This document shows positions 1-10,957 of a stretch of 64,000 nucleotides of DNA, one piece after another. A program made the position numbers and the translations under genes. Each line of letters starts with the position of its first letter. The first letter of the stretch is position 1. The stretch comes from Dryococelus australis (lineage: Eukaryota; Arthropoda; Insecta; Phasmatodea; Phasmatidae). The notes beneath the pieces are model-generated. The model did not search any database and was not told where the DNA came from. It worked only from the letters and a program-made list of their open reading frames with translations. The stretch lies in the NCBI GenBank assembly GCA_029891345.1, contig CM057005.1:64755260-64819259 (forward strand), written 5' to 3'.

Positions 1-338
1 TACGCTGCGAAATCGTGTAGTTTGAAGTTTTATTTTCATACTTTTCGTGTTTGGTTTGATTGGTACCGTTAGGATTGTTGAAACGAATAGTATATACTCA
101 CCACATTAAATACAGTTTAAACCTTCAAACAGTGCGCTGTGACGATTACACGGAATCGAAATGAAAGACGTACAAACGGAATGAAAAACCGTATGTTCAC
201 ATTACCTCTCAAAATGACGTTTTGAAAGACGAAACACATTTCAGAAAGTATTTCGTATTAGATTTATTCGTTGTTATCACACGCTATTATACGGCCATTT
301 TTAAACTATGTTCGATGGCCATTTTTTAACGCCTTTCC
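1..338. other. AT-rich DNA, no gene seen
   Basis: No coding signal and no repeat shared with the rest of the window was recognised here. Confidence 0.5.
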
Positions 339-535
339 ACTGATGCATCAGTCAAAAAACAACACTGAGAAAACAGTGGAAAAAATTACTGACGAATCAG
401 TGGTAAATGTCACTGAATCAATCAATGAAGGAAATATGACTTTTTTTACTGGTTCATCAGTTAAATTCACTGAAGTGACTGTTGTATCAGCCAGATACGT
501 TTGACTGATTGAAACAGTGAGATTCTTACTGATTC
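339..535. repeat. Cluster of ACTG-N6-CAGT dyads
   Basis: Short dyads of the form ACTG, six bases, CAGT occur at 339-352, 364-377, 388-401 and 448-461. A near match (ending CAGC) lies at 478-491 and one with a seven-base spacer at 504-518. Further half sites (ACTGAATCA, ACTGATTCAG) fill the gaps. Only the arms are conserved, which argues against a simple tandem duplication. It could be an array of binding sites for a dimeric protein or the decayed end of an unknown element. No other part of the window shows this density by eye. Confidence 0.55.
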
Positions 536-544
536 AGACTTAGT

Positions 545-840
545 GTACAGCATTAATCTATATCCTCTAGTACTCTTTTTATTTCTCAGTGAGCTGAATA
601 TTTAATGTACAAAATAACCCTAATCAACAGCCTTCTTAATGCCTCTGTTTGGTTATAGTCCATCAACTCGTACTAATAATTTACACACTTCCAGTCTGTC
701 TGTTGTCATCATTTGTAATGTCTTTCACTCTGGCATCCAATCCAATAGTCCAGCCTGCCAACCGCACCCTTCACTGTGCCGATGCTCGCAGTCACAGATT
801 TCTTCTCTCGCCGCTCGTTTCTCTTCTCGCCCATAGTCAT
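545..840. other. Pyrimidine-rich stretch, no gene seen
   Basis: Two short overlapping open frames exist, but neither shows a recognisable domain. The composition (runs of TCTTCTC and CTGTCTG) explains the lack of stops. Confidence 0.45.
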
Positions 841-1266
841 TAGTTGATTCGCTGTATCTTCGACCTATTCTGAAGCCCTGCTCAAGTTCTACTTCCAAGA
901 TATTCCTCCGCCTAGTGAAATCTAAGCTTATCTATATCTAGAAGATTACACCAGAGGGACAATGCACCAGATTCGTGCCCACTCTGTTGTAACCGTATTT
1001 TGTAAAATAACTATTTCTTACTAGGCGCTACCAACATACACGTTTTCTCACTGTTTTTATTCAAATTATTTATAAATGAAGCATTATAATTTATAGATAA
1101 AATATGAATAAAATTTCACTTAAACAGAAAAAAAGTAACTTTTATGAAGACGAGTATAAGACGCTTGCGATACAGGGCGTATTTAGGGAACAACCAAGTA
1201 CGTCATACGGGGGGAGATTTTTCAAAGGTTTGATTCAAAAAGGCCGAAGAAACCGTGAATGGACTA
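841..1266 (+). mobile_element. TAM2 MITE, full length
   Basis: The copy runs from a degenerate TAGTTGATTCGC end to AACCGTGAATGGACTA followed by TA. It holds the family landmarks in order: GAAGCCCTGCT, ATTCCTCCGCC, the GATTCGTGCCCACTC block, TTTCTTACTAGGCGCTACCA, and CAAAGGTTTGATTCAAAA near the right end. It has no coding capacity, so a transposase elsewhere must have moved it. Confidence 0.8.
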
Positions 1267-1604
1267 TATCACTAACACTTCAGCCACTCAACTCGCGGCA
1301 CGGAGGCCCGCCGCACTTTTATACCCACTGGCCTTGATCTGGAAAGTTCGACGCACCCCGAGTTACGCTGAGAGAAATTAGGGCGGCAAACCACCAGAAA
1401 ATACTTAAGATAAACGCAGGAATCCAATCAGCTGAAGGTCAGGAACGCATGACGCAGAAGATTCTTCGTGGGGCCACGAGCGGCGGCAAGAAGCCTGTGT
1501 AAGCTGATCTTCGTGACCGCCGCCCACTCTTGGGCTACATGTGTGACCTTCGCACATTTCTGCTCTCGCAAGGGATGCGAAGCAGCAAGCGCGTAAGTAA
1601 TACG
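1267..1604. other. Unique-looking DNA, no gene seen
   Basis: Moderately GC-rich sequence with several CpG dinucleotides. No domain, RNA gene or repeat family was recognised. Confidence 0.4.
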
Positions 1605-1897
1605 TATATATCTGCAAAATTCGCGTGATTTTTTTTTTTGGCGTTAAGCTAAAATTCACAGTACTGTACACACTCGAGCCGGCGTCGTTTCTCCATTGGT
1701 TGCTGCTTAGATGTTAAGTCGCTCCTATTCTGAGTGAATAGCACGTGATTGGGGGACATGACTAAGAAGTGTTTATTTATTGGCGTAGTTACCCGGGGCA
1801 TGCCGAATAAAGAATGGGCCAATGACGAACGTATTCCAAAGGAAAAGTGTTTTAAAGTTTCAAATGTCCTTAAATAATAACGCGAATTTTGCAGGTG
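1605..1897 (+). mobile_element. HAT2 MITE (hAT-like)
   Basis: Inverted ends CTGCAAAATTCGCGT (1612 on) and ACGCGAATTTTGCAG (to about 1894) bound about 290 bp of non-coding DNA. The interior holds ATTGG at several points and the CACGTGATTGG motif shared with other HAT2 copies. The family end reads TAGGGACCTGCAAAATTC in its better copies. The right flank has expanded into a TG array, so the target duplication is lost. Confidence 0.7.
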
Positions 1898-1904
1898 TGT
1901 GTAT

Positions 1905-1911
<7 letters not shown>

Positions 1912-1960
<49 letters not shown>
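1912..1960. repeat. (TG)n microsatellite
   Basis: About 24 uninterrupted TG units lie just beyond the right end of the HAT2 copy. Open frames across it encode only Cys-Val or Thr-His repeats and are not genes. Confidence 0.97.
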
Positions 1961-1961
<1 letters not shown>

Positions 1962-3826
1962 CGGTTACGAAATATTCTATGGCCAACGATTGGGAGTTTT
2001 CCATCAGTAGCGTTCTTGCCAACGTCATTTGAGCCACTCGGCAGTGTCAAATAGCAATGTTTTACATTCCCATAAAGTTGTTGCTTTTCAGTCATATTTT
2101 TTCGCTGCACCAAAAAGCTCACGGAGGTTTTGAGTTCTGCAAGAATTTAATAAAGCTCTCCCTTCTTAAAATATTATGGGTACTGAAGTGGCATATTCTG
2201 CTCGGGTAAATGTGTGTCATAAATCCTTTGAAGTCTCACGGCTGCCAATCCACAAATCTGCATCTCCCCTGGCAGAGCTATTCTGAAACACTGCCGCCTT
2301 TGTTCAGGTTCACTTTGCGGGCGTTTCATTTTCGCCTCCTTTCATCAAACTTCGCGAAACGCGCATAGATATAAGACCAGGCTGGCACGAAGAATTGCTC
2401 TCAAGACTTTAGAGATCCCCAGCTTTCTTTTGTGTGCTCAGCAGCTGATGGTCGTTTACGGTTAATATAACACGTGGATTAAACCTTTTTCAAGGGAAAA
2501 TTCCTACCCATAACTTCAGATAGCTGACGAATGCCCACAGCTATGTTGATAATGATTTAAAAAGCAGGGCCCTGTTGCACTAAATATTGATTTTGTTAGT
2601 GCGAATACGTTCCTGCAGTCACTTTTGAACTCCGATTCAATTGTTACCAAAGTGACGATGTTCACTAGGGTACGCATTTAGAGTAATAGCTACTCATACA
2701 CACACACAACGAGCACAGTGGCCTGGCTACAAAACACTGGCAACATTTGCTTGTTTACGTTGGTCAATTGAGTACCAGAGAAATTGAGGTTAGTGTAGTT
2801 GGTAGCGTTTATCCGTTTAAAAATAATCATTACAAATACAGCCGAGGCGTTTTAAAATACAAAACATTAGTTGACTTTCAATTTTTACAGTTAAGGAAAC
2901 TTGGAAAATTTTGAAAACTTTCGCGATTGCGAGGCTCCAGGGATAAATGTCTGCCCGAGGAATAGTCAATAAACTAACTTTACGTATATAAAGAAATAAC
3001 TGACTACTTCAAATTTCATGGTGTCTGTCAAACATTCATTATTTAATATTTGCAGCCATTAAAGAAGGATTTCTCAAAATTCAACCCCTTAAAAAGTGAA
3101 ATGGAGGTTTAAAGTTTGTATGGAGAACATTTTTTAGATTACCTTATTAATTCTAAACTTCGTGAAAGTATTACAAAAATAAATAATCACATTATTAACA
3201 GTTCCTTTGAAATAAACCAATGGTAAAACGTTTCTATTAACTAAAATGGCAAGGAACATTGTTTACATAGAAGTATTGCAAAAAGCCTAACTTACACGTT
3301 GAGAGGGCTGATTACTAATGACAATTCCAAACTTAACAGCCACAATTATCTTATTTTTGAACTTGCATTTCATTCCACTTTCTATTTTAAAATATATTGT
3401 TATATTTTAAAGACGTACTTACTATTTTAAAAATTTGTACCGAAAACACGAATTCCACGCGGACCAAGTCGCGGGCGAATGCCATTTGTTTCATGAGCAA
3501 GTTTCTTACTTGACAACATATTAGATTCGGGATTTCGGATTGGCTAAACACTGCCACACTGCGATAGTAACAAGCAACGTCAAACCAGGTCGAGATTTTC
3601 TCGTTGTCAAAACAATGTTTAGGGAAGTGCTAATCGTTAGGCGCGATTGTAGTGAGCTGTATTGATTTACATGGCGCGGAACACGTCTGCATCATATTGC
3701 AGTGCTTTGTTTGCGAGTTGCTTACGTCAGTAGCGTCAGAGACCCAACTGAATGCAAGCGAAAGGAGATCCTAACCTCGAAAATACGCTTCAATAATCAT
3801 GAACAATCTCTTTCATCCCTTATCGA
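1961..3826. other. AT-rich DNA, no gene seen
   Basis: No coding region was recognised in this 1.9-kb stretch. At about 3448-3475 there is a short piece reading GAATTCCACGCGGAC then AAGTCGCGGGC. That tail is typical of a widespread insect interspersed repeat. It is too short here to classify. Confidence 0.45.
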
Positions 3827-4120
3827 TAGGGATATGACCATTTCGCGAGTTCATTTCAGGACAAGATAGACGTCAAACACGTGTACACTGAAGTTGACTT
3901 TCCAATTGGATCGTAGTTTATTGAACACGCTCTGGTCGACTCTGAGCCAATAGCAGACATGAAAGGAAACAAGTAGCGACTGCCATACTGCCAGGTGTGA
4001 AGTAACACTGGCTACTCCCTGGAGCAGCAGCCAATGAACAAACATCCTAGGCTCGAGTATACACATGACTATGGAGTCTAGCCTACAGTTCATTGAACTC
4101 GCTAATTTTTCCTATCCCTA
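3827..4120 (+). mobile_element. HAT1 MITE with 8-bp duplication
   Basis: The copy begins TAGGGATATG and ends CCTATCCCTA, with an inner inverted arm around TCGCGAGTTCAT. The flanks are CTTATCGA (3819-3826) and CTTATCAA (4121-4128), an 8-bp target duplication with one change. TAGGG ends and 8-bp duplications are typical of hAT transposons. The 294-bp interior has no coding capacity and holds three CCAAT pentamers (CCAATTGG, CCAATAGC, CCAATGAA). Confidence 0.85.
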
Positions 4121-4154
4121 CTTATCAATGCAGAAGTTTTTAAACATATATATC

Positions 4155-5026
4155 TAGTCTATTCGCGGTTTCTTCACACTTTTTGAATCAAAGCTTTGAA
4201 AAATCGCCCCATGTATAACGTGTTTAGTTATTTTCTAAATATGCTATACATCACAAACGTTATATAGATCTGTTAATTTGAAATAACGTATATTATTTTT
4301 CGTCAAATTGAATTTTTACCTGCATTTTGTTTGTAAATTATAATATTTAATTTATAATAAATATAAAAAACAGTGAGAACATGTATGTTGGTAGCGGCTA
4401 GTAAGAAATAGTTCTCATGCAAAATATAATTACAACTGAGTGTGCACGAATACGGTACGTTGTTCTGTGGTGTGATTTTCTCGACTAAAGCAAGTTTCAT
4501 ACGGTGCAAGATGCCGATCTTGTACGCGAGAATTTCTTGCACATGTTTGTGTGCAAGGCACATCTGGCACGAAATGAGGAGTTAGAGCAGGTTCTATTTT
4601 TCTTGAGGAATACAGAGAAATAAAACATTGCTGGAAAATAACTTTAAAGCGTGGATTGAAGTTTAGACAGTTCGCTGGGAATAAAATAAAATGAAAATAA
4701 TTATATTTTGGAGAGATAGCTTTGAAACAAATACCTTGTTGAAGTAAGCAACTTCATATTTTGTATTAAGATACCTTGGCTTTTTGGTACTTACCAGGGC
4801 TATCAGCTAATTCTGAGGCGAGAAAGTATTCATCTTATTTATCTGCGTGTGAAGTCGTTTCGCGCGCAAATTAGTTGGCATTCTAGTACGAAATCTTGGG
4901 CAAAATGCATCTTGCATCGTGTGATACCTGCTTTAGTTAAGCTTAGTTTGCATCAGGCGGAGGGATATCCTGGAAGTAGAACTTTAGCAGGGCTTCAGAA
5001 AAGTGTGAAGTTAAGGTGAATGGATT
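4155..5026 (-). mobile_element. TAM2 MITE split by another element
   Basis: The left part starts TAGTCTATTCGCGGTTTC and the right part ends GAATGGATTA. Landmarks run in reverse order relative to the copy at 841. The copy is longer than usual because about 450 bp of foreign DNA (4486-4935) sits between TGATTTTCTCGAC and TAGTTAAGCTTAGTTTG, which are continuous in other TAM2 copies. Confidence 0.85.
4486..4935. mobile_element. Non-autonomous transposon nested in TAM2 (TWA1)
   Basis: The ends are inverted: TAAAGCAAGTTTCATACGG on the left and the complement of TAAAGCAGGTATCACACGA on the right. Both continue into GCAAGATGC, so the inverted ends are at least 27 bp. The flanks CTA and TTA suggest a 3-bp TWA-type duplication (PIF/Harbinger-like), though TA is also possible. 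No open frame of note lies inside. The gap in an otherwise continuous TAM2 proves it is younger than that TAM2 copy. Confidence 0.75.
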
Positions 5027-5224
5027 ATAACTAACCTTATTTTGGCTGTAACAGTACGAAGAAAATCTCTATTCGACGATATATCTACTTAGTGCATCAA
5101 TTCCTATCAATTCCAGCAAATTCAATAACATTTTTTTTTTTCAGAACGGCCAATCAGATCACAGCACATAAAAAAAGCCATTGTGATACATTTACACAAG
5201 CAATTTACTTCGAACAAAGCTATA

Positions 5225-5375
5225 AATTTTTTTCTGGTAAACTTCCTAAACTGTAATGGTATTTGTTAACCTATACACTGTATGGTAATAATATCGCACA
5301 TCAAGCTGCAGATATGTGAATGTTTAGCAGCTCTACTATACAAAGTTGGGAACTTCCCTATGCATCTGAACGTTT
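5225..5375 (+). repeat. REP1 repeat, uninterrupted copy
   Basis: The block runs from AAATTTTTTTCTGGTAAAC through TTGGGAACTTCCCTATGCAT. A second copy lies at 58366-58950 but is split there by a TAM2 element. The junction in this copy reads CTACTATACAAAGTTGG, which is the empty form of that insertion site. The nature of REP1 itself is unknown. Confidence 0.65.
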
Positions 5376-6425
5376 CCTGAGCAAACTTAAGCAAACTACA
5401 ATGAACGTATAGGGAAAAACACTACCATTCCTGCTTTCTCACTAAGCATAGGCCTGTAAGTTACACCGCTATGGTAAATTTTCGAATAATTTCTTAGTGA
5501 AGAATTGACTGCAACTGGACCAAGTTCATGGCCAGTGTAACCGTGTCCAGAGCTCAACATGTTTTAAGTGAAGTAACTTAGTTCTGTGCTCCTTGTGACT
5601 GCGGCCAAGGTATTCATTAAAATGTAATTTATACATAAGAGCCGCTTGAACTGGTTTCTTTTTAGCCTACATTCCTATGAAATCACGCGGATGTCTGTCT
5701 GGGTTGTATGTTTTTTCCTAACCCACCCTAATTATAAGTGTTAGATGTGCGTCCCAGGTAGGGACGGGAGCTAAGCGCGTCTCAGGGCTGAGCCCTTTAC
5801 GTCTACAGGGAAGGGATTCCATGCAAGGGGACATGCATCGCGGCAGAGGGGGGTTGGGTAGTCATGGCCGCAGTTTGGGGCCATGGCTACCTCCCTCAGT
5901 GTACCTATAGTTAACCTATAACAAAGAAGAGAAAGGGAAAAAACGGGCGTTGGCACCATAAAAACCCTTTCGACAGGAAATAATTAAATAGTTGCATGCA
6001 TTAATATAAAATGCTAAAGGGGACCGTTACTGGGCTGTATGTCACCTCCTAACAACTTTTTAATCACCAAGGATATCATAACATTTATTTTGTTCATCTA
6101 ACAAAATGCACGCTTGAATAAACCAAACTTCTGCACTGGGCCAAAAAAAAAAAATAGTCAACAAAATGTGTGTCTAAATCACCTGTATATATTTGTTTGG
6201 TCAATAATTTGATTGCCTGCGTTCGAAAATACAGCCTCGAGAGTTTTTTAATGTTTAATATTTATGCCAATTAGGAGAGTAAAAGCGTTTGTTAGAGAAT
6301 TTCTAGATGCTTAATGATGGTATGAAAATCCCAATAAAACAAATACAACAGGGAAAGTAGAAAGTAAAACATCAAAACTTGAAATATATGTTTACGTACG
6401 TTGTCCAGCATTTTAATTGTGCATA
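5376..6425. other. No gene seen
   Basis: AT-rich DNA with a GC-richer patch at about 5755-5950 that shows no recognised domain. A run of A lies at about 6142-6153. No repeat family of this window was recognised. Confidence 0.4.
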
Positions 6426-6837
6426 AAGGCTGTTCACAATAAAGGGAGTACTTTTGAAATCAACCTTTGCTCCTGACTCAGTGCGTTCGTTAAAAATATA
6501 CTGAGTGACATGCGCCCAGAAAAGTTAGTAGCTATGGCTGGAACGTAGTTCCATATCTTAACGTCAAATGAAAAGTGTTACGTAACCATGTGAGATAACT
6601 TGCACTATTTATTTCGCTGTCTGTTTTTTTTTAATGCACGGATGTGTGAAAACTACCAGATTTGTAAAATATTTTCTTTTCCGATAATTTCACAGTTTCT
6701 CCTGACCGACGCACGAGTAAAGTGGTGGGGGTCCATGGCAATGTTATTTTAACACAAGGCGGAGGAATACACAACGTGCATACAAGTAGATCTTAAGCAG
6801 GACTTTCAAAAGTGCTCATTTCACCGTGAACAGTCTA
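6426..6837 (+). mobile_element. TAM1 MITE, head-to-head pair, left copy
   Basis: The copy is flanked by TA on both sides. It starts AAGGCTGTTCACAATAAA and ends TCACCGTGAACAGTCTA. Family landmarks include GTAGTTCCATATCTTAACG, TTTCACAGTTT and CAAGTAGATCTTAAGCAGG. The interior is non-coding. It faces an inverted copy 23 bp away. Confidence 0.9.
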
Positions 6838-6860
6838 TACTTAAAAACATTTCCAGCCTA

Positions 6861-7276
6861 TAGGCTGTTCACGGTAAAATGAGCACTTCTGAAAGCCCTG
6901 CTTAAGATCTACTTATATACATGTTGTATATTCCTCAGCCTTATGTAACATTAACATTGCTATGGGCCTCGTCACTTTATTCATGCGTCAGTCAAATTAA
7001 ACTGTAAAATTATTAAGACATTAAAACTTTACAAATCTGCTCACTTTTACACTCAAATGCATGAAAAAAAAAAAAAAAACAAAGTGAAATAAATAATTTC
7101 AAGTTATCAGAAAAGGTTACCTAACATTTTTTATTCGAAGTTAATATAAGAAACTGCTTTCCATCGATCGTTGTCAACTTCACTGGGCGAATATCACTCA
7201 GTGCTCACATAAAAATATATGCAAGCCTGGGCAGTGACTCTTTTCTAAGGTTCATTTCTAAAGTGCTCACAGCCTT
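6861..7276 (-). mobile_element. TAM1 MITE, head-to-head pair, right copy
   Basis: The left end is TAGGCTGTTCACGGTAAA and the right end CACAGCCTT, where part of the inverted end has been lost. Together with the copy at 6426-6837 it forms an inverted repeat with arms of about 410 bp and a 23-bp centre. Confidence 0.88.
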
Positions 7277-7981
7277 TTTCAGTAGTCACTTGAAGTGAGA
7301 GCGATAAGGCATGGCGCTCGGACGCGAACGATCTACGATCGAATCTGGTCGGCTTTCACTTTGTAAGTGTAGCCAAACAAGGTCATATCATTCGGAGCAA
7401 CCGGATAAGAACATCATAATATTTTATTACCCTTATTAAACAACTAATTTGGTTGTGTCAAACAAACTTGGTTTCAACAAAACCTTTTTCTCGGTTCTCG
7501 TGATGGGTGGATGCTGCAGATTCATCACGTAAGATTCCAGGAAGAAAAGAAAGAAAGAAAGAAAGAGAGGGAAAGCAGCTACGCCGTTTATTATTGGCTG
7601 GTGTATATTGTCTGGCTCGTGGTCGAGACAGAAGTGTCGTAGATGCAGGGGGAGAAGTCTGGAAAATTGTCGCAGGTCCTTGGCGTACTGGGTAAGAGAA
7701 GTACAAGACAAGTTTCTGCAGTTGAGCAGAAAAAAAAAAGCGATTGTTCCGAGGAGTGTTGAAGGGGAGAAATCTCGAGTGCGTTTCCCTGGCGCGGATT
7801 TCATTGTTCCGTAGTGGAGAGCACAACCGTTGCTGTAAGCCGTCTCCAGACGCCTCGGTCGATTGCCCTGGCGAGAAATCGAGTCGCGCGAGTTGCTGTG
7901 CAGAATCCCGCGCGCGCTGTTTGCAAGCCGCGTCACTTAGTTTCCAACCCCGGCAGGAGCGAACCTGATATCGTTGCTGAT
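7277..7981. other. Unique-looking DNA, no gene supported
   Basis: Open frames of up to 166 codons exist on both strands. They overlap one another, include a GAAA microsatellite (7541-7566), and show no domain. A weak tRNA-like run near 7285-7345 lacks a proper B box. I do not call a gene. Confidence 0.4.
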
Positions 7982-9052
7982 TAGGGATGCCGATATAAAG
8001 AAAAATATTAGATTATGTGGATCGATTTAGATCGAGGCGTACAGTATCGATCCCCCCTCGAAAATCGGACTAAAAATATCGATTTACTAAAAATCGATTA
8101 TTCGATATGTTTGCTACTATACTTGTAAGAGCATTCTATACGCTATTCACGGTAAAATGAGCCCTTTTGAAAGCCCTGCTTAAGTCTACTTGTATTCTTG
8201 TGAGGTAAGGTTTTCTTCCTCCTTATGTAACATTAACGTTGTCATGGACCTCATCACTTAATTCATGCGTCGGTCAAGTAAAACTGTGAGATTATTATAA
8301 AAGTAAATATTTTACAAATTTGCTCATTTCTACACTTCAATGTATTAAAAAAAAAAAAAAGCAGAAAGCGAAAGAAATAATTTAAGTTATGACAAATAGT
8401 TACACAACACGTTTTATTCGAGGTTATGATACGGAACTACTTCCCATCCATCGTTACCAACATTACTGGGCGTATGTCACTCAATGTACCCGTTAAAATA
8501 TATGCAGGTAGGAGTAGTAACTTTTTTCTAACGTTGATTTCAAAAGTGCTCACTTTATCGCGAACAGCCTTTACCAATTCTACTCAAATAATATGAGTGG
8601 TAGGACGTGTAGACTTTGTTTAAATTTGTAAATATCGAAATATTACATGGAATAACGAATGAACCGAAGCACTATTAGTAAAATACATAACTTGGTTTTA
8701 TGGCCGTGGCGATTATTTTATTTTGTATGTTCTAGTAGAGTGGTCCAATAAAACTGCCGAACGAAGCTTATTCCTGTTACAAGTAATATGGAAATTACAG
8801 TTTTACATATTCTGTATCACCAGACTACACCATTAAAAACTGTTAAAATATGAAAAATTACGCAATACACACAATTACATCGACTCATTGGTTTAGTGAT
8901 CAGTAACAATACTCACAACTTAATCGTAAAACAACTCTGCAAGAATTGTATCGACTGCCACGAAAATCGGCGTAGTGAATATGTCTAAAAATCTATTTCT
9001 GCAAGCAAATTTAATCAAATTTTGAAAAATCGATTTTTAATCGGCACCCATA
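7982..9052. mobile_element. HAT3, 1.07-kb hAT-like element
   Basis: The ends are TAGGGATGCCGATA and the inverted form of TATGGGTGCCGATTA. The flanks TTGCTGAT (7974-7981) and TTGCTGGT (9053-9060) agree at 7 of 8 positions, an 8-bp hAT-type duplication. ATCGAT and AAAATCGATT motifs recur near both ends. No transposase is encoded. A TAM1 copy (8139-8571) sits inside, so HAT3 is the older of the two and was about 640 bp before that insertion. Confidence 0.8.
8139..8571 (-). mobile_element. TAM1 MITE inside HAT3
   Basis: The copy runs from TACGCTATTCACGGTAAA to CGCGAACAGCCTT and is followed by TA. It carries the GCCCTGCTTAAG and TTACTGGGCGTATGTCAC landmarks and a poly-A tract in the middle. It interrupts HAT3. 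Confidence 0.88.
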
Positions 9053-9079
9053 TTGCTGGTGCCAGGCGGATGTAGCCTA

Positions 9080-9195
9080 TTCGCTCTATCTCTACACTTT
9101 TGGAATGAAATTTTTGAAAGAAATCACCGTATGCAAGAAGCATTTGGTTGTTTCCTAAATACGCCGGGTGTCACAAACGGTTTTATACTTCTTCT
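9080..9195 (-). mobile_element. TAM2 fragment
   Basis: Only the end carrying GAAATCACCGTATGCA, TTGGTTGTTTCCTAAATA and GGTGTCACAAACGGTTTTA is present. The rest of the element is missing. Confidence 0.6.
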
Positions 9196-9267
9196 CATAC
9201 TTTCCAACACGAGCTGAAATTCTGTAGTGAAGTCATTGTTTCCAACAGACTAGTCGTGAGGCGTGTA

Positions 9268-9503
9268 TGGGCTATTCACGGTGAAGTGAGCACTTTCGAA
9301 AGTTCTCTCATTTGGAATAATAGTCAATTAATATATATAATTTGTCCTTGGACGTTAACTTCCGAGAGCTGTGGAACATGCAGTGTGTGTTTATTACTTA
9401 TATGGCAATATTTATTATAAAAAGGTGGTTAAAGGAAAAAAAATGGCTGAAAGAAAAAAGTAACAGGGGACTCAAACGTGTCCACTTAACAGTGAACAAT
9501 CCA
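9268..9503 (+). mobile_element. TAM1s short MITE
   Basis: The ends match TAM1 (GGGCTATTCACGGTGAAG; CAGTGAACAATCCA, then TA). The interior is different and shorter: CTCATTTGGAATAATAGTCA, ACGTTAACTTCCGAG and GTGTTTATTACTTATATGGC. Three other copies lie at 21956, 38156 and 63589. Confidence 0.85.
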
Positions 9504-10266
9504 TACATATATTCGCAAGTGGAATGGAGTGTTGATATTTCGTGCGGCTCTTAACGAGTTCGGCGAAGTGAGCTGAGTTTGTAGCATCGTCGGAATGCAA
9601 GGGCGTGGGGAAACGGGAGAACCCCGAGGAAAAAAATTGATTTGGCTGTCTTGGGGACGCGACCGTTTGTTTTGCGCGAATACGTTTACGTTGACGCGCT
9701 CGGGCGCCTTGATGTTTATTTCTTACGTTCCCGACATCGCTTCACTCGATCATATGGGATTTTATGGGTATCACTAGATTTATATTGAGATGCTCCTTTG
9801 AATGGTATACGATTTCTGTATTTCGACTTGGCTTTTTGACGAGTATAGGCCGAAATCGTGTTAAGTTTTCTTAATGTTTTACATTAAACTCGTGCAATTT
9901 CACCATGACCACGCCACACAAATGTTTTTATACGCGCAATAGATTGATCTGGACGAGAAGTGTCGATTGAAACTCAAACGAGCGACTTAGCTTCCCCTAG
10001 CCAAAAGTTATACTACGCAGAAGTTTGAGACGCGGCGTAACGAACTCAAACTTGCGCCCCACCCCCCTAACCCTTCACTCAGCTGCGCGTGATGCTTCGC
10101 AGTCATCACTCAACGTAACATACTCTTTGATCCTTTGGCAATTGAGTGGTGTAATTGAATTTTGAATGTAAACGATAGATTCGGAGCTGCAATGCCAAAC
10201 TCTATCCCCTGATTTTATAATCATTGGATTTTCTGGATTGCCTCCAAATATGGCTGCAAATTTAAA
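9504..10266. other. No gene seen; small SINE body fragment
   Basis: At about 9575-9645 the words GGAATGCAAGGGCGTGGGG, AAACGGGAGAACCCCGAGG match the body of SINE1 on the minus strand. The remainder shows no recognisable coding sequence or repeat. Confidence 0.45.
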
Positions 10267-10385
10267 AACCTATTCACGTCAAAACCCGCTGGTAATAGGC
10301 ATTGTCAAGCACGATACCCGCACGTGAAAATCTAGGGACCGACCTTGCCGGAATTCGAACCCGGTTCGCCTAGGTGTTCGCTGGC
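10267..10385 (-). mobile_element. SINE1 fragment
   Basis: Read on the minus strand this holds a B-box-like GGGTTCGAATTCC, the GATTTTCACGTGCGGG body and a CCAGCGGGTTTTGACG segment. The 5' tRNA half (A box) and the 3' tail are absent. Confidence 0.65.
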
Positions 10386-10500
10386 AGAGAGAAGAGCATT
10401 GCATTGTTTGTTCCAGTTTGCTCTCGCTATGTATTTACTCCACTTGTCCACGCACAACTCACCAGTTGTACAAACAAACGCCTGTAAGTATCTGTGTTAA

Positions 10501-10953
10501 TACTTTGCAGACTACGCTCGATTGTAGCTCGAGCAGAGCTAATTTGAAAATTTCTTTGTTGTTCAGAACAAAACTCGAATGGATGTGCAGTTTTTGTTCG
10601 GCGAGTGTTGAATATGACCTCACAAGAACACGACACTACAGTAACAATGATATTGCTAAAAAAAGAATTTATTTTTTATAGCTACTCAAAGTGACATGAT
10701 AGATTGTACATCATTTTGTACGATAAAGTACATTTGATTGGGTCAATATCAGCTTGGCTCTGCATTGGTTGATGACCGGCCAATAATGAACGCTGTAAAG
10801 TACAGGGTAGTGTCCGGTGTGGTATGGACCAATAGGACGATGGTGAGTTCTAACACAGACACCAACAGAACCGGTGTTCTTGAAGGAGTGGATATAGGCG
10901 ACACGCTTCTAATTTGTCTTAAGTGCCAGTAAATGTGTGCAGACCTCAATGTG
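10501..10953 (+). mobile_element. PBL MITE (piggyBac-like)
   Basis: TTAA flanks the element on both sides (10497-10500 and 10954-10957). The left end TACTTTGCAGACTACGCTCG carries a subterminal palindrome built from GCTCGA, GTAGCTCGAGC. The right end reads CAGACCTCAATGTG. A TTAA target and CAC(T/A)TTG ends are typical of piggyBac relatives. Several ATTGG/CCAAT pentamers lie in the right half. There is no transposase. Confidence 0.78.
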
Positions 10954-10957
10954 TTAA

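Noticed and set aside
1822-2122. Open frames through the TG array
   Set aside because: They are translations of a dinucleotide repeat.
7285-7345. tRNA-like run with GCGATAAGGCATGG and GATCGAATCTGG
   Set aside because: The B box is poor and the stems do not form a cloverleaf.
7436-7936. Minus-strand open frame of 166 codons, the longest non-transposon frame
   Set aside because: It overlaps other open frames on both strands, spans a GAAA microsatellite and has no domain or convincing composition.
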